DNA of 7,661 bases from Nitrososphaera sp. (GTDB lineage: Archaea > Thermoproteota > Nitrososphaeria > Nitrososphaerales > Nitrososphaeraceae): NCBI GenBank assembly GCA_023252395.1, contig JAJPDY010000052.1, positions 1-7,661 on the forward strand, written 5' to 3'. Made by a program: the position numbers and the translations under genes. Positions 1-5,916 of this stretch are shown one piece after another. The first letter of the stretch is position 1; each line of letters opens with the position of its first letter. The notes under the pieces were generated by a model. It did no database searches. It saw only the letters and a list, made by a program, of their open reading frames with translations, and was not told the DNA's origin.

Positions 1-98
1 GGCAAGAGCCCAAAGACCATCTCGGAAGAAATGTCGGTAAAGAGGCTTACAAAGCCAAGGGCGATTACGTTTCGGCTGCCTGCCTCTTTCTTTTCCAA
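1..98 (-). CDS. MFS transporter, N-terminal fragment (cut by window edge)
   Basis: Only the first 32 codons or so lie in the window; the gene continues past position 1. The reverse strand reads (M)LEKKEAGSR followed by NVIALGFVSLFTDISSEM. This short charged cytoplasmic lead, then a first membrane helix with the 'FVSLFTDxSSEM' signature, is seen at the start of one branch of major facilitator superfamily permeases. The substrate cannot be judged from this fragment. No ATG is available in frame before an upstream stop, so the start is TTG at 98-96 or GTG at 101-99. A TATA-like element at 121-128 lies about 26 bp from the TTG, which favours TTG and a leaderless mRNA. The gene follows MscS on the same strand with a gap of about 30 bp but appears to have its own promoter. 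Confidence 0.72.
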   Translation of the reverse strand, partial: MEKKEAGSRNVIALGFVSLFTDISSEMVFGLL

Positions 99-120
99 CA
101 CTGTAGATGGCCGGCCATTC

Positions 121-128
121 TATTTATT
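121..128 (-). promoter_or_regulatory. TATA box of the MFS transporter gene
   Basis: The minus strand reads AATAAATA here, a good archaeal TATA element. Its centre is about 26 bp upstream of the TTG at 98 and about 23 bp upstream of the GTG at 101. It overlaps the first base of the MscS stop codon (128-130), so promoter and upstream gene are packed together. A leaderless transcript is inferred from the spacing. Confidence 0.55.
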
Positions 129-1075
129 CAATCATTTTGCTGCTGAGCATATTCGTCAAGGCTTAGCCTTTCCTGCACGCTTTCGCCTGCGTCAGTGATG
201 TTTGCAGGAGCTTTTGATTCGCCTTTGCCGTCGCTCTTGGCAAGATACACGACTCTTTGCGGAAATGGTATTTCGATGTTGTTTGAGTCAAGCTCGTATT
301 TTATCTGCTGCATGAGCTGCTTTTTCACATCGAAAAAGACCGAAAAAGGAACCCAGCACCATACGTTGATGTTGACTGCAGAATCGCCAAAGTCGTTGAT
401 GTAGATGTCAGGCTCTGGCTCTACCAAGACTAGCGGAGTCTCTTTCAGGTTCTTCTTGATTATTTCTACCACTTTTGCAACATCTTCCTTGTACGCAATG
501 CCTACGGTTATCTCTACTCGGCGCGCGGCTGCGCTTGAATAGTTCCTGATTTCTGAGAGGAACACGTCAGAATTTGGCAGCCTGACATACGTCCCATCAA
601 ACATCCGAAGACGGGAAGATAGCGTCGTTACTTCTACTACTACGCCGGCGACATCAGGAAGCTTGCCAGTTATGAGCACTGGATCGCCTATCTTCATTGG
701 CTTGTCTATCTGCAAAAATATCCCTGAAATGAGGTTTGAGAACAGCGACTGGGTTGCAAAGCCGATGATGATGCCTGCAAAGCCGCCTGCAATGAACAGC
801 CCGGACAGGTCAAGCCCAGATACTCCAAGAGCAGATAGCAGCGCGATGGCTATTATGACGTAGTATATGACCTTGCCAAGCGTCCTTCGGGTGTCAGGTG
901 GAAGCCTTGTCCCGATGTATTTTGTCGTGACTGTCCGCGCAGCTTGCGCTATTGCAAAGCCGGCGACGATTATCACTATTGTCAGCAGCACCGTAAGAGG
1001 CTCGACAGGAGTCCCAAGCAGATCTATGGTTTTTGGGATCCCAAGCCACGATGTCGATGTCGCATTGGCCGCCAA
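128..1075 (-). CDS. MscS-family mechanosensitive ion channel
   Basis: A 315-residue membrane channel that should open under membrane tension to release solutes after hypo-osmotic shock. Three hydrophobic segments are visible at about residues 24-45, 68-88 and 90-121. The third is the Gly/Ala-rich pore helix followed by the family hallmark GFATQSLFSNLISGIFL and QIDKPMKIGD (residues 105-131). The soluble beta and alpha/beta vestibule domains follow, ending in the conserved IPFPQR (269-274). Length and three-TM layout match E. coli MscS (286 aa), with an extra polar, probably disordered C-tail of about 35 residues. The start is TTG at 1075-1073: no ATG or GTG lies between it and the in-frame stop at 1105-1103, and a TATA element at 1101-1108 sits about 29 bp upstream. 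It is divergent from the DUF432 gene. Confidence 0.92.
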   Translation of the reverse strand: MAANATSTSWLGIPKTIDLLGTPVEPLTVLLTIVIIVAGFAIAQAARTVTTKYIGTRLPPDTRRTLGKVIYYVIIAIALLSALGVSGLDLSGLFIAGGFAGIIIGFATQSLFSNLISGIFLQIDKPMKIGDPVLITGKLPDVAGVVVEVTTLSSRLRMFDGTYVRLPNSDVFLSEIRNYSSAAARRVEITVGIAYKEDVAKVVEIIKKNLKETPLVLVEPEPDIYINDFGDSAVNINVWCWVPFSVFFDVKKQLMQQIKYELDSNNIEIPFPQRVVYLAKSDGKGESKAPANITDAGESVQERLSLDEYAQQQND

Positions 1076-1154
1076 GATGATAATTTCTGGAGTGACGGCG
1101 TATTATATTGCTTTTAGCAAGATTTACAAGTGCACAGGTTACAAATTCCAGCAG
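1076..1154. promoter_or_regulatory. Shared divergent promoter region of MscS and DUF432 genes
   Basis: This 79-bp gap separates two probable TTG starts. On the minus strand ATATAATA (1101-1108) lies about 29 bp from the MscS start. On the plus strand a weaker ATTTACAA (1122-1129) lies about 29 bp from the TTG at 1155. No Shine-Dalgarno sequence precedes either start. The two core promoters are only about 20 bp apart, so a factor bound between them could control both genes; that last point is inference. Confidence 0.5.
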
Positions 1155-1901
1155 TTGGAAGAACTGCTAGGGCAGCATCACCTGCACCCAAAGACGACGA
1201 AGGACTACCAGATCGTTATAGGCGAAAACAGGATAGTTATTGACGGCACAGGCTCGGCGCTTTCCTACAAGAGGTACGTGGGCAGCGAGCTAAAAACAGA
1301 GGTCATGGTAGTTTCAGACGAAGAACAGGTGGTAGTAGGAGCTTTCCCAAATCCCCCGGTCCTTACTCCAAAGGCAGTGGCAAAGAACGTCTACCTGAAA
1401 TTTAGGTCGCCGGTCATAGTCGACCAGAGAAGCCAAGTAATAGTATATGCCAAGATGCCGATAGAAATAGGCATTTACCGTCAATCAAAGGACGAGGAAA
1501 TCCTTGTTGACGCATTTTCTCTAAGGCGCCAGCAGTACGCGCTGTATGGCTCGCCGGACAGTGGCGTAGTATGCCGCTACATAGAAACTGAGGTGAGCAC
1601 GAACAAAGATGACATCAAGCCTGCAAAATATGAAGAGGCGCTTGTGAGGATCAGAATAAAAAATGACATCGACAACATTGTCAAAGTGAGCAGGGTAATA
1701 ATCCCGATGGACGGAGTGGTACTTGACCACGCACACGACGATTCATGGCTGCCGGGGAGTGTCGAGATGACTCTTGACTCGGCCTTTGGGAAGGACATTG
1801 TCAATGTGCGCCTTACAAGCACCAAGGTAAAGCGCCCCGACAAGACCAGCGTTGTAAAAAGAGAGGATACGCTGGTATTTTTGATGGATGCAGGATACTA
1901 G
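1155..1901 (+). CDS. DUF432 family protein
   Basis: A 248-residue soluble protein of an archaeal family of unknown function. Features consistent with DUF432 are the PIEIGIYRQ segment (residues 102-110) and the central YALYGSPDSGVVCRY block (128-142). The rest is beta-strand-rich with no signal peptide or membrane helix, so it is probably cytoplasmic. The reading frame stays open far upstream (to 867), but that part lies inside the MscS gene on the other strand. Starting at TTG 1155 gives the length I recall for the family and fits a TATA-like element about 29 bp upstream. An ATG at 1077 or GTG at 1092 is possible but would precede both promoter elements. The head-to-head pairing with MscS suggests a functional link to the channel. 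The family name is from recognition of the block pattern; no biochemical role is known to me. Confidence 0.78.
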   Translation: MEELLGQHHLHPKTTKDYQIVIGENRIVIDGTGSALSYKRYVGSELKTEVMVVSDEEQVVVGAFPNPPVLTPKAVAKNVYLKFRSPVIVDQRSQVIVYAKMPIEIGIYRQSKDEEILVDAFSLRRQQYALYGSPDSGVVCRYIETEVSTNKDDIKPAKYEEALVRIRIKNDIDNIVKVSRVIIPMDGVVLDHAHDDSWLPGSVEMTLDSAFGKDIVNVRLTSTKVKRPDKTSVVKREDTLVFLMDAGY

Positions 1902-2518
1902 ATCTCGTGTATCAATTCTGCCAGGTTCCTCTTTGGCTTCGGCTGGAGCATCTTGAACGGATATCCAAGACACAGTATGCATGATGGGACAAGGTCTGTG
2001 CCAATCGCCTGCATCACCTTTTCTTCATCTATCATGCCTATCCACACCGAGCTCAATCCAAGCGCGTGGGCGGCAAGCTGTGCGTAGCCAGCAGCCAGTG
2101 TGGCATCCTGCACTGAAAATTTCTTTATGATGGCAGGCGGAAAGTTCATCTTGATCCTTGATGGGTCCATGCAGAACACGAGCACCACCGGCGCGTCCAC
2201 ATACGGCTGCTTGTTTCCGGCTTCGACAAGCTTGAGTTTTACATCCGGGTTCTTGACATTGAATATTTCAAAGCCCTGAAAGCCGCCTGCAGTAGGCGCA
2301 GTATCGGCTGCGGCAAATATCATTTCCAGCTTCCAGTCCTCCACTTCCTTGTTCTCGAATTTTCGCTGCGACCTGCGATTAAGCATCACATTAAAGAGGT
2401 TGGTCTGAAGGACGTCGTCTATCTCTGACGGGGCCTGCTCTTGCTTTGGGTAGAGTTTGTTGCCTTCGTCACCAGCGTACATTCTGGAAAAGATGTCACT
2501 TGGATACATCTCAGGCAT
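1898..2518 (-). CDS. Nitroreductase-family flavoprotein
   Basis: About 206 residues of the FMN-dependent nitroreductase fold, usually homodimeric cytoplasmic NAD(P)H oxidoreductases. Visible family motifs are NRRSQRKF (residues 47-54, phosphate-binding arginines for FMN), APTAGGFQGFE (74-84), a helical QDATLAAGYAQLAAHALGLSSVWIG stretch (137-161, given in parts: the LGLSSVWIG piece contacts FMN in relatives) and CLGYP near the C-terminus (183-187). The substrate cannot be predicted; members act on nitroaromatics, quinones, flavins or heterocycles. The open frame extends upstream to 2776, but that part is low-complexity Ser/Ile-rich and is the shadow of the small plus-strand gene. ATG 2518 was chosen; ATG 2509 (203 aa) is equally plausible from promoter spacing. 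Its TAG stop overlaps the stop of DUF432 on the other strand. Confidence 0.88.
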   Translation of the reverse strand: MPEMYPSDIFSRMYAGDEGNKLYPKQEQAPSEIDDVLQTNLFNVMLNRRSQRKFENKEVEDWKLEMIFAAADTAPTAGGFQGFEIFNVKNPDVKLKLVEAGNKQPYVDAPVVLVFCMDPSRIKMNFPPAIIKKFSVQDATLAAGYAQLAAHALGLSSVWIGMIDEEKVMQAIGTDLVPSCILCLGYPFKMLQPKPKRNLAELIHEI

Positions 2519-2534
2519 ACATACTGTGCTCGTG

Positions 2535-2561
2535 CAATAAAGGCTTTCCATAGATATGTAA
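2535..2561 (-). promoter_or_regulatory. Probable promoter of the nitroreductase gene
   Basis: Two TATA-like elements occur on the minus strand: CTTTATTG (2535-2542) and TTACATATC (2553-2561). The first would place transcription start near 2512, favouring ATG 2509 as nearly leaderless. The second would place it near 2531, giving a short leader before ATG 2518. The sequence alone does not decide between them. Confidence 0.35.
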
Positions 2562-2603
2562 GACTGAAATAGTGTTTGGCGGAAAGGTACGATTGCAGGG
2601 CGC

Positions 2604-2786
2604 ATGGTTGAAACAAAAAAGATGATAATGGAAGTAGAAATTGAAATTGACATCCCAACAGACATTGTGCAGGATAGCCGCAGGATCAAGGCAGTGGAAG
2701 ACGGCCTTGGCAGAAGCGTATCAAAGGGCCTGTACGACCAGGGAGTTTCCTTCCAGATAAAGAAGATCAGCTCCAAGATAAAGTGA
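2604..2786 (+). CDS. Small charged protein, unknown function
   Basis: A 60-residue protein I do not recognise. It begins with an alternating acidic/hydrophobic beta-like run (MEVEIEIDIPTD, residues 9-20), then a charged helical part (RRIKAVEDGLGRS) and a basic tail (QIKKISSKIK). There is no membrane segment, Cys pair or signal peptide. Codon use (AAG, CAG, ATA, GGC and similar) resembles the neighbouring real genes, and the minus-strand frame opposite it is low in complexity, which supports plus-strand coding. Starts at 2604, 2622 or 2628 are all ATG; the last would begin directly with the acidic strand and give 52 residues. No clear TATA box lies at the expected spacing. The next plus-strand frame opens 1 nt after its stop, so the two may be co-transcribed. 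Confidence 0.6.
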   Translation: MVETKKMIMEVEIEIDIPTDIVQDSRRIKAVEDGLGRSVSKGLYDQGVSFQIKKISSKIK

Positions 2787-2787
2787 A

Positions 2788-3150
2788 TTGTTCACTGGCA
2801 GCTACACCCAAGTTGCTAAATATCCTGCCCGGTGCTCTCAATTTACGAACATATTCCTGATAGCTTCTATAGTGTTCCTTACGGTAGGAAGTGGATATCT
2901 GGCAAAAGCTTGGATGCACTATTCCGAGGCTTCCGCAGACGATACCCTTACCAGGGATGCTGCCCCATGTGGCAGCTGTCTTGCCGGCGACAGCAATGAC
3001 ATAGTAAACTCGTATGTCAATTCATTTCAGGGCAAGATGCAGAAAAGCCTGCAGGATATGATCCTTAATGCAGGCATTGGAGTGACCCTTTTCTCTATGG
3101 GGACAGGCTTTTCAATGGTCTACTTCAAGTGGTTCAGAAATACAAAGTAG
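2788..3150 (+). CDS. Two-TM membrane protein with extracytoplasmic CGSC motif
   Basis: Up to 120 residues, not recognised as any named family. Two hydrophobic segments are clear: about residues 20-43 (FLIASIVFLTVGSGYLAKAW) and 92-115 (LNAGIGVTLFSMGTGFSMVYF). The last residues, KWFRNTK, are positive, so both ends should be cytoplasmic. The ~48-residue loop between them would then face outside. The loop carries a CxxC (CGSC, residues 61-64) in an acidic, Ser/Asn-rich setting, suitable for a disulfide or metal site. The start is unresolved: TTG 2788 keeps the first helix whole but has neither ribosome-binding site nor promoter, GTG 2872 would cut the helix, and a good TATA element lies inside the frame at 2816-2823. 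The TAG stop directly abuts the stop of the convergent thioredoxin/NHL gene. Confidence 0.6.
   Translation: MFTGSYTQVAKYPARCSQFTNIFLIASIVFLTVGSGYLAKAWMHYSEASADDTLTRDAAPCGSCLAGDSNDIVNSYVNSFQGKMQKSLQDMILNAGIGVTLFSMGTGFSMVYFKWFRNTK
2816..2823 (+). promoter_or_regulatory. TATA-like element inside the 5' part of the CGSC protein frame
   Basis: CTAAATAT is a good archaeal TATA match. It would direct transcription from about 2845, where the coding frame has ACG (2845), ATA (2851) and CTG (2857) but no canonical start before GTG 2872. Either the true start is non-canonical, or the match is chance within coding sequence. Confidence 0.3.
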
Positions 3151-4650
3151 TCATTCTTTGACAGGTAATGTCTTGAGCACCTTGCTTTGAAGATCGAATA
3201 TCCTGATCAGGTGATTGTTCGTGTCAGCGATGTAAAGCAGATTTCCCCGTATCTTGACGTCGCTTGGCTCAAAGAGCCCAAGCGTATCGCATGATGGGTC
3301 ATTGATGTTGCACATTGTCTTCATCTCCGGTTTGCCCACTACCGTCGACACTTTTTGCTCAGCAAGGTCGATCAACCTTATCGCATGGTTGTACGTGTCG
3401 GCGACGTAGATCTTGTTTCCTTCGCAGGCGACGCCGAGCGGGTGCTGGAGTCGTGCCTCGTCAAGTGGTCCATCCTTGTGGCCAAACACAAATAGCCCCT
3501 CCCCTACCGCTGTCTGGACTATTTTCTTGCCGAGATCTATTCTCCTTATCGCAGAGACTTCGCTGTCTGCCACAAAAAGATAGTTCTTGAAAATGGCAAT
3601 CCCGCTTGGCTGCGCGAACTGGGCTTCTCCAAGCGATCCGTCGACAATATTTTCATATCCGCTGCCTGCAAACGGCCCAATCTTGCCTGTCGGTAAGTGA
3701 TATGCCCAGATCTGGTGCAGGCCGGCCATCGCGATAAAGATAAAGCCGCTGTCATACGCCAAGTCCCAAGGTGAGCTCAGCTGCGCAGTCTTGGCGTCCT
3801 GCGGCGACTGGATCCAGTGACCCTGTCTGCCATTGCCTGCCAGTGTTCTAACTGCCTTTGATTGCAGATCAATTTCTCTTAGCGCATGGTTCTCGGTATC
3901 GGCCACATAGATCTTGCTTTCAACCCATAACACTCCTTGGGGCCGGAAAAATCTTGTTTCTTCAAAGCTACCATCCAGAAGACCTTTTGCCCTGCTTCCA
4001 ATGTTGTGGATTATTTTGCCGCTGTCTGCATCGACTATGAGAATCCTGTTGTGATTAGAGTCGCTGATTGCAAGCATTTTGCCATCTGGCGAAAATGACA
4101 TCTTGCCCGGGTAGGACAAGACTCTTGCCTGCACCATAGGGGGCTTGCTTATTTCAAGCGGCTCTTTTGCAATAGTCCCCTGCTCTTTATGCCTTTCAAG
4201 AAGCACACTGATTACATCATCCAGATTTTCGCGCTGACCTTCGCCTGACTGCTGGTACACAATATTTCCTTTGGGATCGATTACTACAAGCGTCGGCCAA
4301 CCGCTAACATTGTACGACTGCCAGATGACCATGTTTCTGTCGGCTATAACCGGATGGTTTATTTCGTATCTGCTGATTGCTTCTCTGATATTCGCTACTT
4401 CCTGCTCGTTGTAGAATTTTGCAGAATGCACCCCGATCACGATGACAGGCTTGCCGTGGTATTTTTTCTCTATCCAGTCCAGATCTGGCAGGGTGTGCAT
4501 GCAATTGATGCAGCAATAAGTCCAGAAGTCAAGGACAACAATATGGCCTTTTAGGTCATCAAGTGAAAGCGGTCTGTCCGTATTGAGCCAAGTAAAGCCT
4601 TTTGGAAAATCTTGTGCCTTCGACTGTACTGTGCCCGTATTGCGGAACAT
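3151..4650 (-). CDS. Thioredoxin-like / NHL-repeat propeller protein (NHLRC2-like)
   Basis: A 499-residue protein with two domains. Residues about 12-155 form a TlpA/AhpC-type thioredoxin fold: DFWTYCCINCMHTLPDL carries the redox pair C47-x-x-C50, preceded by a further Cys46, and SGWPT (117-121) holds the cis-proline. Residues about 175-499 form a six-bladed NHL beta-propeller, seen as repeated 'ADTxNHxIRxIDL' units at 250-262, 361-373, 417-429 and 475-487, with weaker blades at 196-209 and 305-319. This domain order and the CCINC active site are those of NHLRC2-type proteins found in bacteria, archaea and animals; the exact substrate is not established. There is no signal peptide, so it is probably cytoplasmic. 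ATG 4650 is well supported by a TATA box 26 bp upstream, giving a leaderless mRNA. It is divergent from the multicopper oxidase. Confidence 0.92.
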   Translation of the reverse strand: MFRNTGTVQSKAQDFPKGFTWLNTDRPLSLDDLKGHIVVLDFWTYCCINCMHTLPDLDWIEKKYHGKPVIVIGVHSAKFYNEQEVANIREAISRYEINHPVIADRNMVIWQSYNVSGWPTLVVIDPKGNIVYQQSGEGQRENLDDVISVLLERHKEQGTIAKEPLEISKPPMVQARVLSYPGKMSFSPDGKMLAISDSNHNRILIVDADSGKIIHNIGSRAKGLLDGSFEETRFFRPQGVLWVESKIYVADTENHALREIDLQSKAVRTLAGNGRQGHWIQSPQDAKTAQLSSPWDLAYDSGFIFIAMAGLHQIWAYHLPTGKIGPFAGSGYENIVDGSLGEAQFAQPSGIAIFKNYLFVADSEVSAIRRIDLGKKIVQTAVGEGLFVFGHKDGPLDEARLQHPLGVACEGNKIYVADTYNHAIRLIDLAEQKVSTVVGKPEMKTMCNINDPSCDTLGLFEPSDVKIRGNLLYIADTNNHLIRIFDLQSKVLKTLPVKE

Positions 4651-4656
4651 ATCTCA

Positions 4657-4680
4657 TTTATCACCGGTACCGAATTTAAA
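4657..4680. promoter_or_regulatory. TATA box and dyad operator-like site of the thioredoxin/NHL gene
   Basis: On the minus strand TTTAAATT (4673-4680) has its centre 26 bp from ATG 4650, ideal for leaderless initiation. Directly downstream lies the perfect 8-bp palindrome CGGTACCG (4665-4672). The whole forms a symmetric pattern TTTA-N4-CGGTACCG-N4-TAAA. A palindrome between TATA box and transcription start is where an archaeal repressor would act. The TATA assignment is firm; the operator is an inference. Confidence 0.5.
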
Positions 4681-4738
4681 CTATTAATGTTTGTAATGAA
4701 GCATTGGAAATTTTTGCTGAGTAATTTTGTAGAATGTG

Positions 4739-4746
4739 TTTTATAC
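4739..4746 (+). promoter_or_regulatory. TATA box of the multicopper oxidase gene
   Basis: TTTTATAC has its centre 25-26 bp upstream of ATG 4768, predicting transcription start on or next to the A of the start codon. No Shine-Dalgarno sequence is present. This spacing selects ATG 4768 over upstream in-frame ATGs (4612, 4690, 4699). Confidence 0.6.
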
Positions 4747-4767
4747 CATAATCCCAGTTTCGTACGA

Positions 4768-5901
4768 ATGTCGAAGTACAGAATACAAAAGTTACCATCA
4801 ATACTCATAATTGCAATATTGGCTGCATCGTCATTGACTGCCTTTCCATTGATGCAATCTTTTCAGACAAGTGATTCTAAACAAACAGGTGATGGCATTT
4901 CGGTCAAGGATTATGATAAAATGAAAAACTGTACAACAGAGCTTGACAAGCGCCCGACGTCAATTGAATACCTGACATACTTTAACTGTGGCAGGGTGTC
5001 AGTCGATAATGATAATGCTAGCACTACATTGAGAGAATTCACACTCATAGTAGAGGAGAATCACAAAGTACCGATTTCAAATAAAGGGCACACCTTGGAA
5101 GCATGGACATTTAACGGGACGGTCCCGGGTCCGACAATGAGGATGACAGAAGGCGACCATGTCAAGATAACTGTGATAAACAGCAAAGAAAGCAAACATT
5201 CCCATACATTGCACATGCATTCAATTCATCCGTCAACATCTGACGGCGTCGAGCAACCAATCGCGCCGGGCGAGAAATTCACCTACGACTTTATCGCTCA
5301 TCCCTACGGAGTATATCCGTACCACTGCCATGTCGACCCTATAGAGGATCACATTAACCGAGGGCTCTATGGCATGATGATAATCGATCCAAAAACTCCA
5401 AGGGAAAACATGACTGAATTTGCCATGCTCATGAATGGATACGACCTTGACTTGGATCAAGAGGGTCACCCTCCAACTCTTCCCGACCTAGATGGCAAGC
5501 ATGATACAGATAACGAAGAGCGAGACAATGAGATCTATACGGTAAACGGCAAGGCATTTGACTACATGGACAATCCAATAAAGCTGGAGGTTGGCAAGCC
5601 GTACAGGATATACCTTGTAAACATGCTAGAGTTCGATCTGGTAAACTCTTTCCACCTGCACGGCAACATGTTTGAGTATTACCCGTCAGGGACTTCAATG
5701 AATCCTTCCTATGTAAACGACATCGTGACTATGAGCCAAGGAGACAGGGGGATACTGGAATTTACTCCTGAATATCCGGGCAGGTACATGTTCCATGCGC
5801 ACCAGACAGAATTTTCAGAACTGGGATGGATGGGGTTCTTTGACGTAGGCAACCAGACGTCTACAGCAACAACATCGGTAATGACTATGGGTGGGCACTA
5901 G
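4768..5901 (+). CDS. Secreted two-domain multicopper oxidase
   Basis: A 377-residue cupredoxin protein, probably acting outside the cell membrane; the first 28 residues form a Sec-type signal or anchor (positive MSKYRIQK, then a hydrophobic run). Domain 1 carries HTLHMH (H146, H149, H151) and HCHVDPIEDHINRGL (H186, C187, H188, H195, L200). Domain 2 carries HLHG (H296, H298) and HAH (H343, H345). Together these give the eight histidines of a T2/T3 trinuclear cluster plus one T1 site (H146, C187, H195) in domain 1 only, as in type C two-domain oxidases, which couple substrate oxidation to O2 reduction. Domain 2 has HAH instead of HCH, so no second T1 site. Copper nitrite reductases share the two-domain layout but lack the T3 histidines. 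The T1 axial position appears to be Leu. C55 and C74 may form a disulfide. NxS/T sites and a Thr/Ser-rich tail suggest glycosylation. Confidence 0.9.
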   Translation: MSKYRIQKLPSILIIAILAASSLTAFPLMQSFQTSDSKQTGDGISVKDYDKMKNCTTELDKRPTSIEYLTYFNCGRVSVDNDNASTTLREFTLIVEENHKVPISNKGHTLEAWTFNGTVPGPTMRMTEGDHVKITVINSKESKHSHTLHMHSIHPSTSDGVEQPIAPGEKFTYDFIAHPYGVYPYHCHVDPIEDHINRGLYGMMIIDPKTPRENMTEFAMLMNGYDLDLDQEGHPPTLPDLDGKHDTDNEERDNEIYTVNGKAFDYMDNPIKLEVGKPYRIYLVNMLEFDLVNSFHLHGNMFEYYPSGTSMNPSYVNDIVTMSQGDRGILEFTPEYPGRYMFHAHQTEFSELGWMGFFDVGNQTSTATTSVMTMGGH

Positions 5902-5906
5902 CCCAC
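5891..5906 (+). terminator. Perfect hairpin across the multicopper oxidase stop codon
   Basis: GTGGGC (5891-5896) and GCCCAC (5901-5906) pair perfectly around an ACTA loop, with the TAG stop at 5899-5901 in loop and stem. No T-run follows, so it may act as an mRNA 3'-end structure rather than a classical terminator. Confidence 0.35.
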
Positions 5907-5916
5907 TACATTCACT

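Noticed and set aside
867..1154. Upstream extension of the DUF432 reading frame
   Set aside because: It runs antisense through the MscS gene and its promoter, and the residues do not resemble DUF432; the protein most plausibly starts at 1155.
2519..2776. N-terminal extension of the nitroreductase
   Set aside because: The translation is Ser/Ile-rich low complexity, antisense to the small plus-strand gene, and lies upstream of the nitroreductase TATA candidates.
4612..4767. Upstream extension of the multicopper oxidase
   Set aside because: It overlaps the divergent NHL gene start and lies before the TATA box at 4739-4746; ATG 4768 opens directly into a typical signal peptide.
4768..5901. Copper nitrite reductase (NirK) identity for the two-domain copper protein
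   Set aside because: The full eight-histidine T2/T3 set (HMH, HCH, HLH, HAH) is present; NirK has only a three-histidine T2 site.
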